Below are positions 47,159-59,994 of a stretch of 64,000 bases of DNA, one piece after another; position 1 is the stretch's first letter; each line of letters begins with the position of its first letter. Under the pieces are notes generated by a model. The model searched no databases and was not told the DNA's origin. It saw only the letters and a list, made by a program, of their open reading frames with translations. The position numbers and the translations under genes are program-made. The DNA is from Nemopilema nomurai (lineage: Eukaryota; Cnidaria; Scyphozoa; Rhizostomeae; Rhizostomatidae), in assembly GCA_003864495.1 (NCBI GenBank), contig ML133471.1:2850257-2914256 (forward strand). Reading direction: 5' to 3'.

Positions 47159-50040
47159 TTGTACTTCGCCATTTTCAATCGCTTTCAATCATCATCTCTT
47201 GATTCATTGGTCCTTCCACAATTGCTTGCGCAGAGCCTTTTCCCTGGCTTTCTTCTTTTTCTTCCTAACTTGAAACGTTTGCTTAACCTTGGTTTCATGT
47301 TCTTCTTCCAATCTTTTTCCTGGCTGGGTCTTTCCCATTCCCAAATTCAATTATTTGCTCCCCCTTCCATTATGTTCCTCTGTTTTCCTTTACTTTCATA
47401 CGATTCATTTATCCACCACTGCTTGCATTCAGACTTTTCTTTGGCTTTGCTTGTCCTCTACTTACTTTCAATACATTCGCCCTCTTTCATTCATCTTCAT
47501 CTGCTTCCATTCATCTTCCGCTGTTTTCCTTAATCTTCCTACGATTCATTTGTCCACTACTGCTTGCACTTAGACTTTTCCTTGGCTTTGCTTATCCTCT
47601 TTCTAATTTCAATATATTCACCCTATTTCATTCACCTTCCTCTTCTTCCATTCATCTTCCTCTGTTTTCCTCAATCTACCTACGATTCACTTGTCCACTA
47701 CTGCTTGCACTCAGACTTTTCCTTGGCTTTGCTTGTCCTCTTTCTAATTTCAATATATTCACCCTCTTTCATTCACCTTCCTCTTCTTCCATTCATCTTC
47801 CTCTGTTTTCCTTAATCTTCCTACGATTCATTTGTCCACTACTGCTTGCACTTAAACTTTTCCTTGGCTTTGCTTATCCTCTTCTTAATTTCAATATATT
47901 CACCCTCTTTCATTCATCTTCCTCTTCTTCCATTCATCTTCCTCTGTTTTTCTTTATCTTCCTACGATTCACTTGTCCACTACTGCTTGCACTTAGACTT
48001 TTCCTTGGCTTTGCTTATCCTCTTTCTAATTTCAATATATTCACCCTCTTTCATTCACCTTCCTCTTCTTCCATTCATCTTCCTCTGTTTCCCTCAATCT
48101 ACCTACGATTCACTTGTCCACTACTGCTTGCACTCAGACTTTTCCTTGGCTTTGCTTGTCCTCTTTCTAATTTCAATATATTCACCCTCTTTCATTCATC
48201 TTCCTTTTCTTCCATTCATCTTCCTCTGTTTTCCTTAATCTTCCTACGATTCATTTGTCCACTACTGCTTGCACTTAGACTTTTCCTTGGCTTTGCTTGT
48301 CCTCTTTCTAATTTCAATATATTCACCCTCTTTCATTCACCTTCCTCTTCTTCCATTCATCTTCCTCTGTTTTCCTTAATCTTCCTACGATTCATTTGTC
48401 CACTACTGCTTGCACTCAGACTTTTCCTTGGCTTTGCTTATCCTCTTTCTAATTTCAATATATTCACCCTCTTTCATTCACCTTCCTCTTCTTCCATTCA
48501 TCTTCCTCTGTTTCCCTCAATCTACCTACGATTCATTTGTACACTACAACTTGCACTCAGACTTTTCCTTGGCTCTGCTTGTCCCCATCCTAATCTTAAT
48601 ACATTCGCCCTCTTTCATTCATCTTCCTCTGCTTTCATTCATCTTCCTCTGTCTTTCTTAATCTTCCTACGATTCATTTGTCCACTACTGCTTGCACTCA
48701 GACTGTTCCTTGGCTTTGCTTGTCCTCTTTCTAATTTCAATATATTCACCCTCTTTCATTCATCTTCCTCTTCTTCCATTCATCTTCCTCTGTTTTTCTT
48801 AATCTTCCTACGATTCATTTGTCCACTACTGCTTGCACTCAGACTGTTCCTTGGCTTTGCTTATCCTCTTTCTAATTTCAATATATTCACCCTCTTTCAT
48901 TCATCTTCCTCTTCTTCCATTCATCTTCCTCTGTTTTTCTTTATCTTCCTACGATTCATTTGTACACTACAGCTTGCACTCAGACTTTTCCTTGGCTCTG
49001 CTTGTCCCCATCCTAATCTTAATACATTCGCCCTCTTTCATTCATCTTCCTCTGCTTTCATTCATCTTCCTCCGCTTTCATTCATTTTTATTTGATCTGT
49101 TTGTTCTCCATTGCTTTCATTCAGCTTTTTCCCGACTTTGTTAATCCTCTTCCCAACTTAAACTGTCTTTTTCCTTTCCTTTTCTGTCTTCATTCATCCT
49201 CCCTTGATTTATTTCATCTCTTTTGCCTGCAATCACTCTCTTTCCTGGCTTGATTTGTTCTATTCCCCAACTTCAATTGTTTGTTTCACCTTCCTTTCAT
49301 ATTCTTTTTCTTTGAATCAGCTTTTCTTTATTCATTTGTCCTACTCTTCTTGCAATCGGCCTGCTTTTATTTATTCTCTTCACAACGTGCTAATTTTTTC
49401 CCCATCAAAATGTTTGCAACTTTTCATTCTTTTTTTCCTAACTTACTTTATTTTGTTCTGCGCTTCTTAATCTGCTTTTCATTTATTTTTTTTCTACTGC
49501 TTCTATTCATCCTCTTCACCCAGTGTTAGTCTTGCAATTTCACTTTTTGCGTCCGCGCATTCTTATCCTTGCCATCCATTCATTCTTATCCTTGCCATCC
49601 ATTCATTCTTTTCGCTTCCATTCATCTTCTTCTGCTTTGATTCTTCTTCAATTCTTCAATTCATCTGCTTCTGGTCCCGTTCATGTTCTTCTGCTTCCAT
49701 TCATCTTCTTCTGCTTTGATTCTTCTTCAATTCTTCAATTCATCTGCTTCTGGTCCCGTTCATGTTCTTCTGCTTCAATTCATCTTCCTTCGGCTCGTTT
49801 TTTCTCTATTGTTTCATTTCATCCTGTTCATCATTTGTTCGTCTTTACCCCTATTCTCTACAATTCATCATTTTTCGCACCCCTACATTCTTTTTCTGCC
49901 ACTTCCATTCATCTTTCTCTGCTTTTATTCGTCTTCCATTAATTTACTTGTTCAAAACAGCTTTCATTTATCCTGTTTGCCGTTTTTGCTTCCTTTTCCT
50001 AATTTCAGCTGTTTGCTTTTCCCTTTGTAAATAGTCTTCA
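47159..50040 (+). repeat. Pyrimidine-rich tandem array, 141-bp monomer
   Basis: The landmark acgattca recurs at exactly 141-base spacing at 47400, 47541, 47682, 47823, 47964, 48105, 48246, 48387, 48528, 48669, 48810 and 48951. Flanks at 47159-47399 and about 49092-50040 hold increasingly diverged related sequence, with small secondary duplications (an approximately 85-bp repeat near 49630-49780). The plus strand is dominated by C and T. Since 141 is 47 codons, plus-strand frames stay open across monomers and read F/L/S/P/I-rich, with taa stops in copies carrying ccttaatc and openness in copies carrying cctcaatc. That is a composition effect, not evidence of a membrane protein. Confidence 0.97.
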
Positions 50041-51425
50041 AGACTTCTTGTTTTAAACTAACTTTAAAGTAATAAAGACAAATTTTTTTACAAGAGACAG
50101 GAAAAATCTACCTCAAGTGAGTTTGCTATAAAAATTTAGAGTTTTACTTAGACACCAGATATTTTTCAAAGCACAGTCTTTCGCACAACTAGATATTCGA
50201 ATTTTCAAAACTCAATTTGTTTAGATAAATTGGATTTTAACGCATGCAGTCGATTATCAATAAGTTTTAGGGGAAATTTTGAAATGTTAGGTATAATTGA
50301 AAACCCTTAAAAATCTTTTTCTTGCCTTTTGAGGCGCTTGTCCTGTTATAAATGTAGTATAATGGGACCTGAGTTTGTATGCTAGTGTTAACATGTCAAC
50401 GCAAAGTCTAAAATCTGATTTTAGAATGAGGCAAGCAAGTGGCATCTGCACTGCCTTGATTTAGATTCGCACCATTGATCACCGTTGCGCTTATCTATCT
50501 GCTGGATTCCTTTTTCTTTCTAGCAGACTCTGTCTTTCTATTGCTGATCTGAGTTGCCATCTCTTTTAAAAAAGTAGCAGCAAATTGGTTCCAAATTGCT
50601 TCAAATCATTATCGCTAGTCATGTGACGTTCACGTTGAGTCTAGTAGAGACTCTCATGTCGCATGTATGTCACAAACAGAGTTGCGACAGCAATTTCTAC
50701 CATTACAGGCTGATTAATAAAGACTCGAATAATAAAAGCTAATATAACTATTTCATTTCTGTGGTCAATTGCTCGCACGATAGATCTGTGTCTTGTTATT
50801 GAGTTGTGCGGTTGGTTCTCTTGAGATCGAGGTTTTCATCAAGGTCTTCTAAACCAAAGCCAATTTTACAGAGAAGTCCAAATGAATGCCAGTCGTAGGA
50901 ATTGAATAATTGGTTGTTTAAGTAACAAGGGTTATTCTTGTTAACTTTGATACGATTTATTGGGAATTCTTTTTACCTTATATAGGATTATTTACGAATA
51001 AATATTTTTGTCCCCAGATGAACAATCGCTCTGTAAGCACCGTTATTTCCTGCTCATTTTTGAACGTATCAGGAGATTAGGAAACTGCTAATCTCAAAGC
51101 TTTTCAAGGATTAAGAAATCAAATTAATGTGCTTAGCTTTATCGAATTCTTTCGCTTTTTATATTGTACTATATACTTGAAGACCAAACACAAATCAACA
51201 ACATATGGACGGCATTATAAAAACCAATTTCCATTATGAGCAAAGCAGTCATAACAAAAACCGAAATACGGCCAGCTATCTATGCGACCGCTTTTCATTC
51301 TTCCAGAAAAATGCTGACTTTCGTCTCCATTTGAGTTATCGTCATATGTCCACGCAGAGTATCCTCGATGAGATGTAATCCAAAGACAAATGGTTCGTAC
51401 ACCTTCTCTGTTTTTTCTTTAACAG
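50041..51425. other. Non-coding stretch, nothing assignable
   Basis: AT-rich. A minus-strand frame without an ATG start (about 51205-51405) ending GNWFL then stop was noted but not recognised. Confidence 0.4.
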
Positions 51426-51550
51426 GAATCTGGGTCACTGTTCAGTCTCCATATTATGACAGCAAGGGTTCTGCTTCGTCCTCTAAACCCAATTGGATTA
51501 ATTCCATTTTCATAAGCTACAGGGACAACGTGAATTACAAAGACAACGAG
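51426..51550 (+). CDS. Possible internal exon, weak resemblance to an F5/8 type C (discoidin) domain
   Basis: Bounded by a good acceptor (ttttttctttaacag, ending at 51425) and a donor (gag then gtaatt at 51551), and open between. The reading includes IWVTVQSPYYDSKGS and PNWINSIFISYRDN, faintly like the VTGIATQG...WVTSFKVSYSDDG portion of F5/8C domains. The preceding T-G codons overlap the acceptor and would come from the previous exon. No neighbouring exons with the rest of the domain were found, so the match may be accidental. Confidence 0.22.
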
Positions 51551-54133
51551 GTAATTGTCTGATCACAAAGTTTGCCCGGCGTGTTTCTATTCCTTCTCAT
51601 TTCAACTCATGCCTGCAGGTATCCACTGATCCTTTGCTAGACTTTGCTTTTCGAAACGACTTTTAGTACCAGATCCTGGTACTATGTGTTCTGTAATGCG
51701 AGAGATCATCAGAATAAAGAATTAAAGAATAATAAATAATAATTACGAAGATTAAAGAGCCTAGCATGCTTTATCGATTTTTCCAACCAGCTTGTCGTAT
51801 GATAAAATTATAAAGTTATATTCATTGATGATAAATTTTTATTCAAATTTTTTGAACTTGCAGCGCAATGAATGAAACCTTGAGCTATGGAATATTATTA
51901 CCAAGTATTGTAAAATGACGTGCTTCATTAAATCGGTTAATTAAGTCTCGTGGTTGTGACACCTAAACATATTGTCCTTCTTCAGGCAAAAAGCATATCA
52001 CAACACATTTTAGAAATTTATTGGTATCAGCCAAAATATGTTCCTACATATTTATTTTATATAATCAATTCGAAGTGTCTATCTTAACATTTGTATTATC
52101 ATAGTTTAGTGTTGTATACATTGTTATTACAAATATTTTATATCAGGATGCACCAAAAAGTCTACACCGTAATACATAGTATGCATCATTCACTAAAATA
52201 TCCTATTCACGAACTTGATTAACATATTTGCAATATCATACTCACTTTTCCCTCCATAGAACTATGTTATCACTCCACAGTGACTAGCCATTGATTAGAA
52301 TTATCAATCAATTCACGGTATTTCTTTGCATATCAATACTTTCAGCCCGTTGTAATTATCCACAGATTTCCTTTATCAATCTGTTGTGTCTATCAATTTG
52401 TCTATGTAACTCACCTGATTATGTATTGACGTTACAAAATATGATCTGTAATGAACGTGTGAAGCTCAACATGTGTATCGAGCCGTGTTTATCAACGACA
52501 CAGGCAAACGATGTCACACGGGTAAGGCTTACTTAAGATCTAGACTGTACGATCTCATTGCTATTGGGAGGTCTACGATAAATCAAGAGAATCGCCTTTA
52601 GCACAATTAGTTATCCAATTGGTGACTCTCTTTACTTCTTGAGGCCAGAATGCATCTTCTTTTTCATTTTTGAAAGGTGTGAAACTGATATTATGTGAAG
52701 TTGATCAATCAAGCGACGAATCAACGATTCATGGAAAACCCAACTCAATCGAACTCCAAAAATCTGACTACACTCTCTAGCTTGAATGCCAACAAACGCG
52801 TGTGTTATAAGTTGTATCAATTGGTTTTTTGAAATTGATTAAGACTTCCTTACCTAGATCTATGCCAAATGCACATCAGTCGATCAACAAAGCTTTGTTG
52901 TGTAGAGATGAAAAGTCATAGAAGTTTCAAATGATTCATTTGGTTTTTCATAGTGTTTCCTATAAAAGTCTTTCTGTGTCTACTTTTTCTCAAATTTAGA
53001 AAAGATTGTAAATGACTGCTCCACATTTTCAATTGGAGACCGATATAATTTAGATTATATTAGAGTTTAATTGACTTTTCAGAAGCAGATCTGCTGTTAA
53101 TTTTTCTCATACCTCTAAAAGAATTTAGTCAACTTATAGAGCAAAAATGTTGAAATCCTTGCTACAAACAGAAAGTGAAAAGCTCACTTTGGCTTTGTGA
53201 ATTCTTTCAATGAAAAAGTGAATATCTCTCGAACTATGCAAAATTATTGAAACCAAAATAATTTACGTTTCATTTTGCAATACTCTGACCAATATTTTCA
53301 ATTGGTAAAACTTCAAACATGGATAGCATTGGTTTTATGTGGAGAATAGTGCAATGGATAAAAAGCTGTTTGTGCCAATTGAGTGGGTGCTGGCCAAGGA
53401 CACCGACAAAGACAGCCATTATCATTCTATCCAAGCTGTGACACTCCATATGTCGGCTTTCGAAAGGTTGATAACGACGAGATGCGAAAAAATCACACTT
53501 CATTTCGTAAGATGTGGATTATGGCGAAAAGCCAGCTCAAAGATGCTATGACATTAGTCCTCGTTTGATTTTAAAAAATGGCAACAGGTTTTCTTGATAT
53601 TTAAAGCATAAGAATAGAAGTTGCACTGCTGTTTGCTATAAGTCATTATTTGGCTATTCGTAATTGGTTATTCAGCCCATATATTTTTTACGAAAGTTCA
53701 CCAAAACTGGAGATGAAGCTCACACCTTACGTCATGGCGATTCCAAACCAAGTTCAAATAGTACTTAGTTCAAATGATGACAGAATGCTAAATATTAACA
53801 GTTTAAAATTAAGCAACACACAAAAAATCCGGTTAGTGGATCTTGCGCTCGCCGGCACTCGACCTGCACTAAGTTGATACTTTTGTGTCTGATGCTTAAA
53901 AAACTCCAAACATCTAAAAGGCTGTAAGAGGACGGAAAAGTTCTTCATTGCCCGAACGGTTTTTGAAAGTTTTTAAACATAGAAAAGAGCACAGACATTT
54001 CTGTGGTTTCTGGGCGCGAGGGTTTATCAGTAGTGGGGCAAACAACTGTTGAATCATGACATGGCTTTGCCTGGTCTTCATGAAATTTTCAACAGAAGAC
54101 ATGAAAATATTATGAGTTTATAAGAAGATTTTC
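51551..54133. other. Non-coding stretch, nothing assignable
   Basis: Only short frames without motifs. No repeats or RNA genes recognised. Confidence 0.4.
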
Positions 54134-54272
54134 AGTTATGAGAAGATACGAGTTATGAGAAGATACGAGTTATGAGAAGATACGAGTTATGAGAAGATAC
54201 GAGTTATGAGAAGATACAAGTTATGAGAAGATACGAGCTTTGAGAAGATACGAGTTATGAGAAGATACGAGT
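54134..54272 (+). repeat. 18-bp minisatellite (about 7.7 copies)
   Basis: Unit agttatgagaagatacg repeated directly, with single-base variants (acaagttatg, gagctttg). Purine-rich on the plus strand. Confidence 0.95.
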
Positions 54273-54452
54273 GATGTCCCTTCCAAATACTTCTTCTCGT
54301 CAGTTTGTGAAAAATATAATATGTCATGTACAATGACCTTTTAAAAGGAAAAATAGAACTTTGTTCGAAGTAGGGAGTACGATCATAAGAACTTGAATAG
54401 TGTTGTGAAAGTCAAACCATAAATAACGAGCGGAATAGGGATGTGGAAGGTG

Positions 54453-54482
54453 GCGGTGACAGAGTTATTACTCTGTCACCGC
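54453..54482. other. Perfect 13-bp stem hairpin
   Basis: GCGGTGACAGAGT, loop tatt, then ACTCTGTCACCGC. An outer pair gaatag (54433-54438) and ctattc (54482-54487) lies around it. No T-run follows, so it is not a bacterial-type terminator. It could be a palindromic target site, an RNA hairpin or an element core. Confidence 0.85.
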
Positions 54483-55452
54483 TATTCGAAAGTAGACATA
54501 GTGCTAGCGATGTCAAGGTCTCAAGCCTCGGGTCTTGATGGCGCCTTAAAGGGGCAGGAGGGGATACCAGTACGGTGCCTTTCTTTGTGAGCCGGTGAGG
54601 TCGAACAAGATTCACCGGAAGATATGTACAGGGAATCACCTCTGAGAATAAACCGGACTTTCCATACATCGCTAATCACTTACTTCAAATGTTTTGAACT
54701 TGGAGCTCAGCAGAGATGATCGCCGATGTCTGAAGACGACAATTTTTATAAACATTGCTGGCTGGCAATTGTCACCGGTGTTTCTGGAAATTATTGAGAT
54801 TCCTGCGATTACACGTAAATCTTTAGTTTGATCTAAGCTCTTTCAACAGCCATTACCAGGAGGAAGTGACTCAAGAATCAGACAGAACGCAAGTTGTGAT
54901 GTCATCTTCATGAGCATGGAATACCAAACGTCGGTCATTCGATCACAGTATCAAGACACGACTCAACCAAAGTCTTCGCAAGACTGTGTGGCCCTGGTTC
55001 TTCAATGCTTTTGCTTGAGAAAGTCATTTACGAGCATTGCTTCTTCCTTAAACGCTTCCTCTGTTTCTCTACACGTGCAATTATTAGAAGCAAGGTAGCT
55101 TGTGAAATATGAGTCTGTTAGAAGGTGTCTTAGTCATCGGTATTGGTCCTGTAGGATGTTCTAAAAGATCAAGGGAAGCGAAATTCAATCTTTCGTAACA
55201 CTTATTCGTAACTCTGTTGCATTCATTCCAAGACATTTGGGGGTATGACTTTATAACTCTTTCCGTCAAATCATCGGTAATCATAAAAAAGAAGATTGGT
55301 TCAAATCGAAAGCTATCAAAAAGGAAGTTCATTAATCAAGTGCATATTTCAAGTGAAATTAGAACAGTAGAAGCTGCCGAATTCCTTGTCGCAAATGTGT
55401 GTTAACTGTCCAGATGAGGTTCTTCAATTTTGCAGTCAGCATCAAAATTTAC

Positions 55453-55467
55453 GGGGGGGGGGGGGGG
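55453..55467 (+). repeat. Homopolymer G15 tract
   Basis: Fifteen consecutive G. Its length is unreliable in assemblies. An 11-base G run also occurs at 32547-32557. Confidence 0.9.
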
Positions 55468-55933
55468 AGGCCAAGAAAAGGTGCCAAAGTATAGCAGCAA
55501 TGGTCAACGCTAACAGCGAACACATATGATCTGGTGCACTTCTTGTGGCTCGGCGAATCTTGGGTCCACTTAGCCATAGACACGTGCCTGCATGTTTTCC
55601 TTTTGAAAACATTGAGAAAACTTTCGCGAAGTTAAATCCATACTAACAAGGATGTATAGGCAACATCGTAACTCTGATGTATTGGCAACATGTTCTGTCA
55701 GGATTTCCATGAATTAGTAGTCTGTTTACTATTGTCTCCACAAAATTTTTCATTTTTGAAAATAGCATTTCAAAAATGCTTATCACCACGCCCACGCAAG
55801 GAGGCAGAGAAAAAAGAGAGCAGAGGAGATATTTCAGTCAAAAGTTGTTTGATGCAGGATTACTATTTCTCTGCTTGAACTGAATTTGATTGTGTGAGAA
55901 ATTTTAAGTTGATATTGAGTCTTGATATTGATA

Positions 55934-56146
55934 ATGAAGTCTGCTTTTTTGCTCTCTGTAGCATGTGTAACGATTCTGTGGTTCTTTGGTAGCGTGGAGG
56001 AAGATGGCGTGCTTAGGCCCGAAGGCCTAAGCCAAGTAAAACAACAGCGAAGTTATAGAACAACGTATCTCAATCAAATTCAAACCAAGAATGACTTAAT
56101 GGTCACGAAACACACTGAATATAACACTAAATATAATTGGAGATGA
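55934..56146 (+). CDS. Uncertain 70-aa frame with a signal-peptide-like start
   Basis: From the internal ATG at 55934 it begins MKSAFLLSVACVTILWFFGS, which fits a secretion signal, then VEEDG. The remainder is polar and unrecognised, and the frame passes through the perfect hairpin at 56011-56032. A hairpin inside a coding frame and an AT-rich tail argue against a real gene. Upstream sequence and other exons give no support. Confidence 0.15.
   Translation: MKSAFLLSVACVTILWFFGSVEEDGVLRPEGLSQVKQQRSYRTTYLNQIQTKNDLMVTKHTEYNTKYNWR
56011..56032 (-). other. Perfect 9-bp hairpin with a UUCG-type loop on the minus strand
   Basis: Plus strand: GCTTAGGCC, CGAA, GGCCTAAGC. Transcribed from the minus strand this gives a stem closed by C-G around UUCG, the very stable cUUCGg tetraloop arrangement. 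It sits in a block (about 55980-56330) that differs in texture from its neighbours and could be transposon-derived. No element ends were proven. Confidence 0.85.
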
Positions 56147-56332
56147 CAGTCAACAGTAATACGTCACTCTATAACAATGAACGTGATCACAATAACGGAA
56201 ACGACACATTGACATAAGACAATACATACTTGTTAACAAGGATAAGATCAATCACAGACACTGCACGCAACACGACTAATTAACAAAACCCTAACACGTT
56301 ACACATGCTCATACATATGAATGTACGCTATT

Positions 56333-59300
56333 GATGCATAGTCATAAGAAAGTGCCAAGGAAGTAGTCATAAAAACGGATTTTGCAGCAATGTCTGTTGA
56401 TGCGTACATAACATTCTTAATGATGAAATTTCAACTCTTGAAAAGGAAAGCTGGTTCAGGTGCTGAATATCATTAATTGCACTGAATATCAAATGAGCAC
56501 TTGTCAGTTTTCAAAGGGCGTCTAAGCTAAAACTCGACCCTATGAGCGTGCATTACGACAATTTCTATATTCAAACTGCTTCATTCCACTTTTGAGAATT
56601 TTTTCCGTTTTTTGATGTTTTTCATGACCACTTTTGCTTTTCTCACTATTCCATTTTAATTCAGGTTTGGTTCGCTTCATAATTCAAAGAGCCCTTCTTT
56701 TTAAAAGCAAATTTAGGCCCGTTAGTCTGCACCCATTGCCTTCTCTTCCTGCCAACACTTTAACTTTCGATGATGGCAATTAACAATTATAAAGTTTACT
56801 TTGATATCGTAAAGATTAACCCAACAAATTCGTTCTAATGTAGATTTTCGTAACTCGGTGACTTCTTGGTAACTCATTATTTCTGTAATTTTGTTCTGTA
56901 TGGCTTTTATCTTTGTTATTTTCGGTGCTAAGATGCTTATAAACATATTTCAATCGTGCAATTTTAGTCGATGTCAAGGATGCATACTCCAAGTGGCTCT
57001 GCTGCTCAATGAAGTCGTCATGTTTGGCATATCAGAGCCAAGTGGACTTCTGCGTCGGGCATTGGTGCAAACCAGGCAAGAACAACCCTTTGAAGTTGGG
57101 CATTTGAAGCTTTTTGGGTTAAATTCAATAACCCAAAGGCAACACAGTCTATTGGGTGAGATGGCAGTTCTAGTAGTGCTGCTAAAGGATGCCTGAAGTC
57201 GGCAGACTTCATTTTCGGCTGTGTTTCACAGCAAGGACTCTAATTTCATGGCCGTCGTAATGACCTCCAGGCCATGAAACTGCAGCTTGAAATAGTGGAA
57301 ATTCTTTGGCCTTTTTCGGCTCTAAAGTTCTCTACTTACGTGACCCAGTCTGCGAATAAAATGAAACATCCGAAAAAACGACATTCTTCAGCCTTTCTTT
57401 TGCAGTTAACGGCCATTTCTCTGAAAACAGTCTGACTGGTAATTCATAATTGGTCTTGTACGATAAAGCTCGACGTTGTCATTAAAAAGTCGCAACTAGG
57501 AGAGTTGACGTTAGGAGATAACAAATCCTTTATTAATGCCATTTGAGGTTAATCAAATATCCAATGTGCTGTGGTACAAATCTCAAAAAATTATCATTTT
57601 TTCCAAGGCCATTCAAAGAAGGTTTATTATATAAACCAGAGAATATGAGCTGCATAAGTATTTTTAAGTAGCCCGCAAAAATATCTTTAATTGACTCACC
57701 TACTAATTTTTGTTATGGAAAAGTTGCTTTGCTCTTTTTAACCTAAGGAATTCAGAGTGAAAACCACATTCATCGCGCAGTCATTTGAGTCACCGGCTAG
57801 CCAGCTCCCTTGGATGCAGGATGAGTAGGCATTTAAGTTGTTTTAGTACATCCTCAGGGCCTAATAAAAGCAGAGGTTTGAAGGGATCTACTGTTAAACA
57901 AGTCAAGCTCCATAATCAAGTGAGAACTATTCATTTGTTTTGCCATGAGCCTACATCAGTTGGACAATAGATTCTCATTAATTAAGTCTTGCGTTAAAGC
58001 CAACTGCATCACTAGACTTAGGGCTTTCTCTTTTGCCTAAACTAAACTAACCCGCTCTCAAGATTGTCAGCTCTTTATTTTTGCATTAAAGCCAGTTATC
58101 GACCCGACCATTGTAAACTGATTGATAAAATGAGTGTATTAGAGGCCGATATAAATTCATTGACTACTGACTACTGAACGCACATATTTTCTAAAGAGCC
58201 CAAGATTTCTTTGACAAGTAAAAACATATGGAAAACTTTAAATTCTTTCAAGAATGACAGAAAGATTATAACATTGAATAGTTACACCAAAAACTTAAAG
58301 TTTAAGAAATCTGAGATTTGTTATTTTCAAAAAGCTTGATTGTGTTCAATCTACCTTTAGATCAATAAAGCTGGAGTTCAGATGAAAGAGCCTGTGCATC
58401 AAGACATACAGGCAAGCGATAATACAAAAATGTCACAAACCAAGAAAGAAAAGTGTATCAAATGTTTGACCTTTTAGGCCAATAACAGAAGCTGTTGCTC
58501 TATATTAAAGCTTCGCCGTGCCATTTTTTTTACTTGTTCCAAACGCTTATCAAAATTTCTGACATAGATTGTTTGTTGGTGCAAATCCAACCTTGCTCTA
58601 TAAACATGTTTCGCTGCCTTTTAGAATATAGGCCTTTCTTTGGACATAGGCCTTTTAGCTTTGCTACCTTTTGGTAAGGACGTAGCTCCTTTCTAAAGCA
58701 TATAGATCACCGCAATTTTGTAAGATAGCAGTACTACCTTCTTTGGCCCTTGTCACTTCCTGGTGATCTCTATTGATCATATGACTTCCAAGACAGTCTC
58801 AAATAGACAGATGTTTAGACTTCGTTCATTTATTCGAATTGAGTCAAATTAGCCCTCCTTTCACCTATGAAAGTGCCGCTTTGTGTTTCAAAGAGTGAGT
58901 TAAAATGAATTCATTATAACAAGCTGGTGGTCCGTTGGAAGAAAATGCTCAATTTCTAAACAATGACCTTCACCTTGTTTTTGGTTAGACTGTGACAAAG
59001 AGCCTCAATAATTCTCAAACTGGTTTTTCTAAATAAATACGTTTCGATTTGACACTGTTTGGGGCATCGGTAGGCAACCAGTTAACGCGTCATAACTCTT
59101 AAAGTGACTTGATGAGATGTTTACTGGTAATTGCCAACACCAAACTAATTTGCTTGATTTAGGGAATTTACCGACAGTATTCTACTGGCTTCTGGGTGGC
59201 TTCATGAAGTATGATATCAAATGAAGAAGGAAAAACTGATCATGTAGCTATTTTTGTAGATGAAGTAGATGAAGCCCATAATTGGGTAAACATTTATGAG

Positions 59301-59424
59301 AAAATGACAGTAAGGAAAAGACATAACTGGATCCGTGGTAGGTCTAACAGAAGTTGAATATTTCTTGACAATGAATTTAAAGAATCCAGAATAAGGCATA
59401 AAAATCACCACTATACTGTCAGAG
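56333..59424. other. Non-coding stretch, nothing assignable
   Basis: Frames at 56891-57196 and on the opposite strand at 57018-57212 overlap and match nothing known. No RNA gene or repeat recognised. Confidence 0.4.
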
Positions 59425-59671
59425 CAATGTAAATCAAGGCCCTACCACAATGAATCAATGTAAATCAAGGCCCTACCACAATGAATCAATGTAAATCAAG
59501 GCCCTACCACAATGAATCAATGTAAATCAAGGCCCTACCACAATGAATCAATGTAAATCAAGGCCCTACCACAATGAATCAATGTAAATCAAGGCCCTAC
59601 CAAATGAATCAATGTAAATCAAGGCCCTACCACAATGAATCAATGTAAATCAAGGCCCTACCACAATGAAT
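59425..59671 (+). repeat. 31-bp minisatellite (8 copies)
   Basis: Units start at 59425, 59456, 59487, 59518, 59549, 59580, 59610 and 59641. They are identical except one 30-base unit lacking a c (59580-59609). High uniformity suggests recent expansion. Confidence 0.97.
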
Positions 59672-59994
59672 CAATAATCTTCAACGATCATTTCTGCTAG
59701 GCTACAGATAGACACCTCTTGTGCCCGCTTTGACTAGTAATGCAAACAAGGTGACCCGAGGGTGTACAGATCCTACTTACTGGAAATAATAAACATCCTC
59801 AAGCACAAAAAGAGCAGAAAAAACATTAACCTAAACTGTTAAGGTCTGAGAAATAGTTTGAAAACCGACGTGTTTATCTGAATTGCGCCCTCCTCTGTGA
59901 GAGCCGAAAAAATGATACATAATCATTCCAAAGTATTTACTCATATATTATTTACGGATAAATGGCTTGGCCTCGAGTGCTGGCTTGAAAGCAT

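Noticed and set aside
47159..50034. Series of hydrophobic 80-139-codon frames resembling repeated membrane proteins
   Set aside because: The CT-rich 141-bp monomer necessarily encodes F, L, S, P and I. Stops vary between copies by single bases, and there is no consistent start or end.
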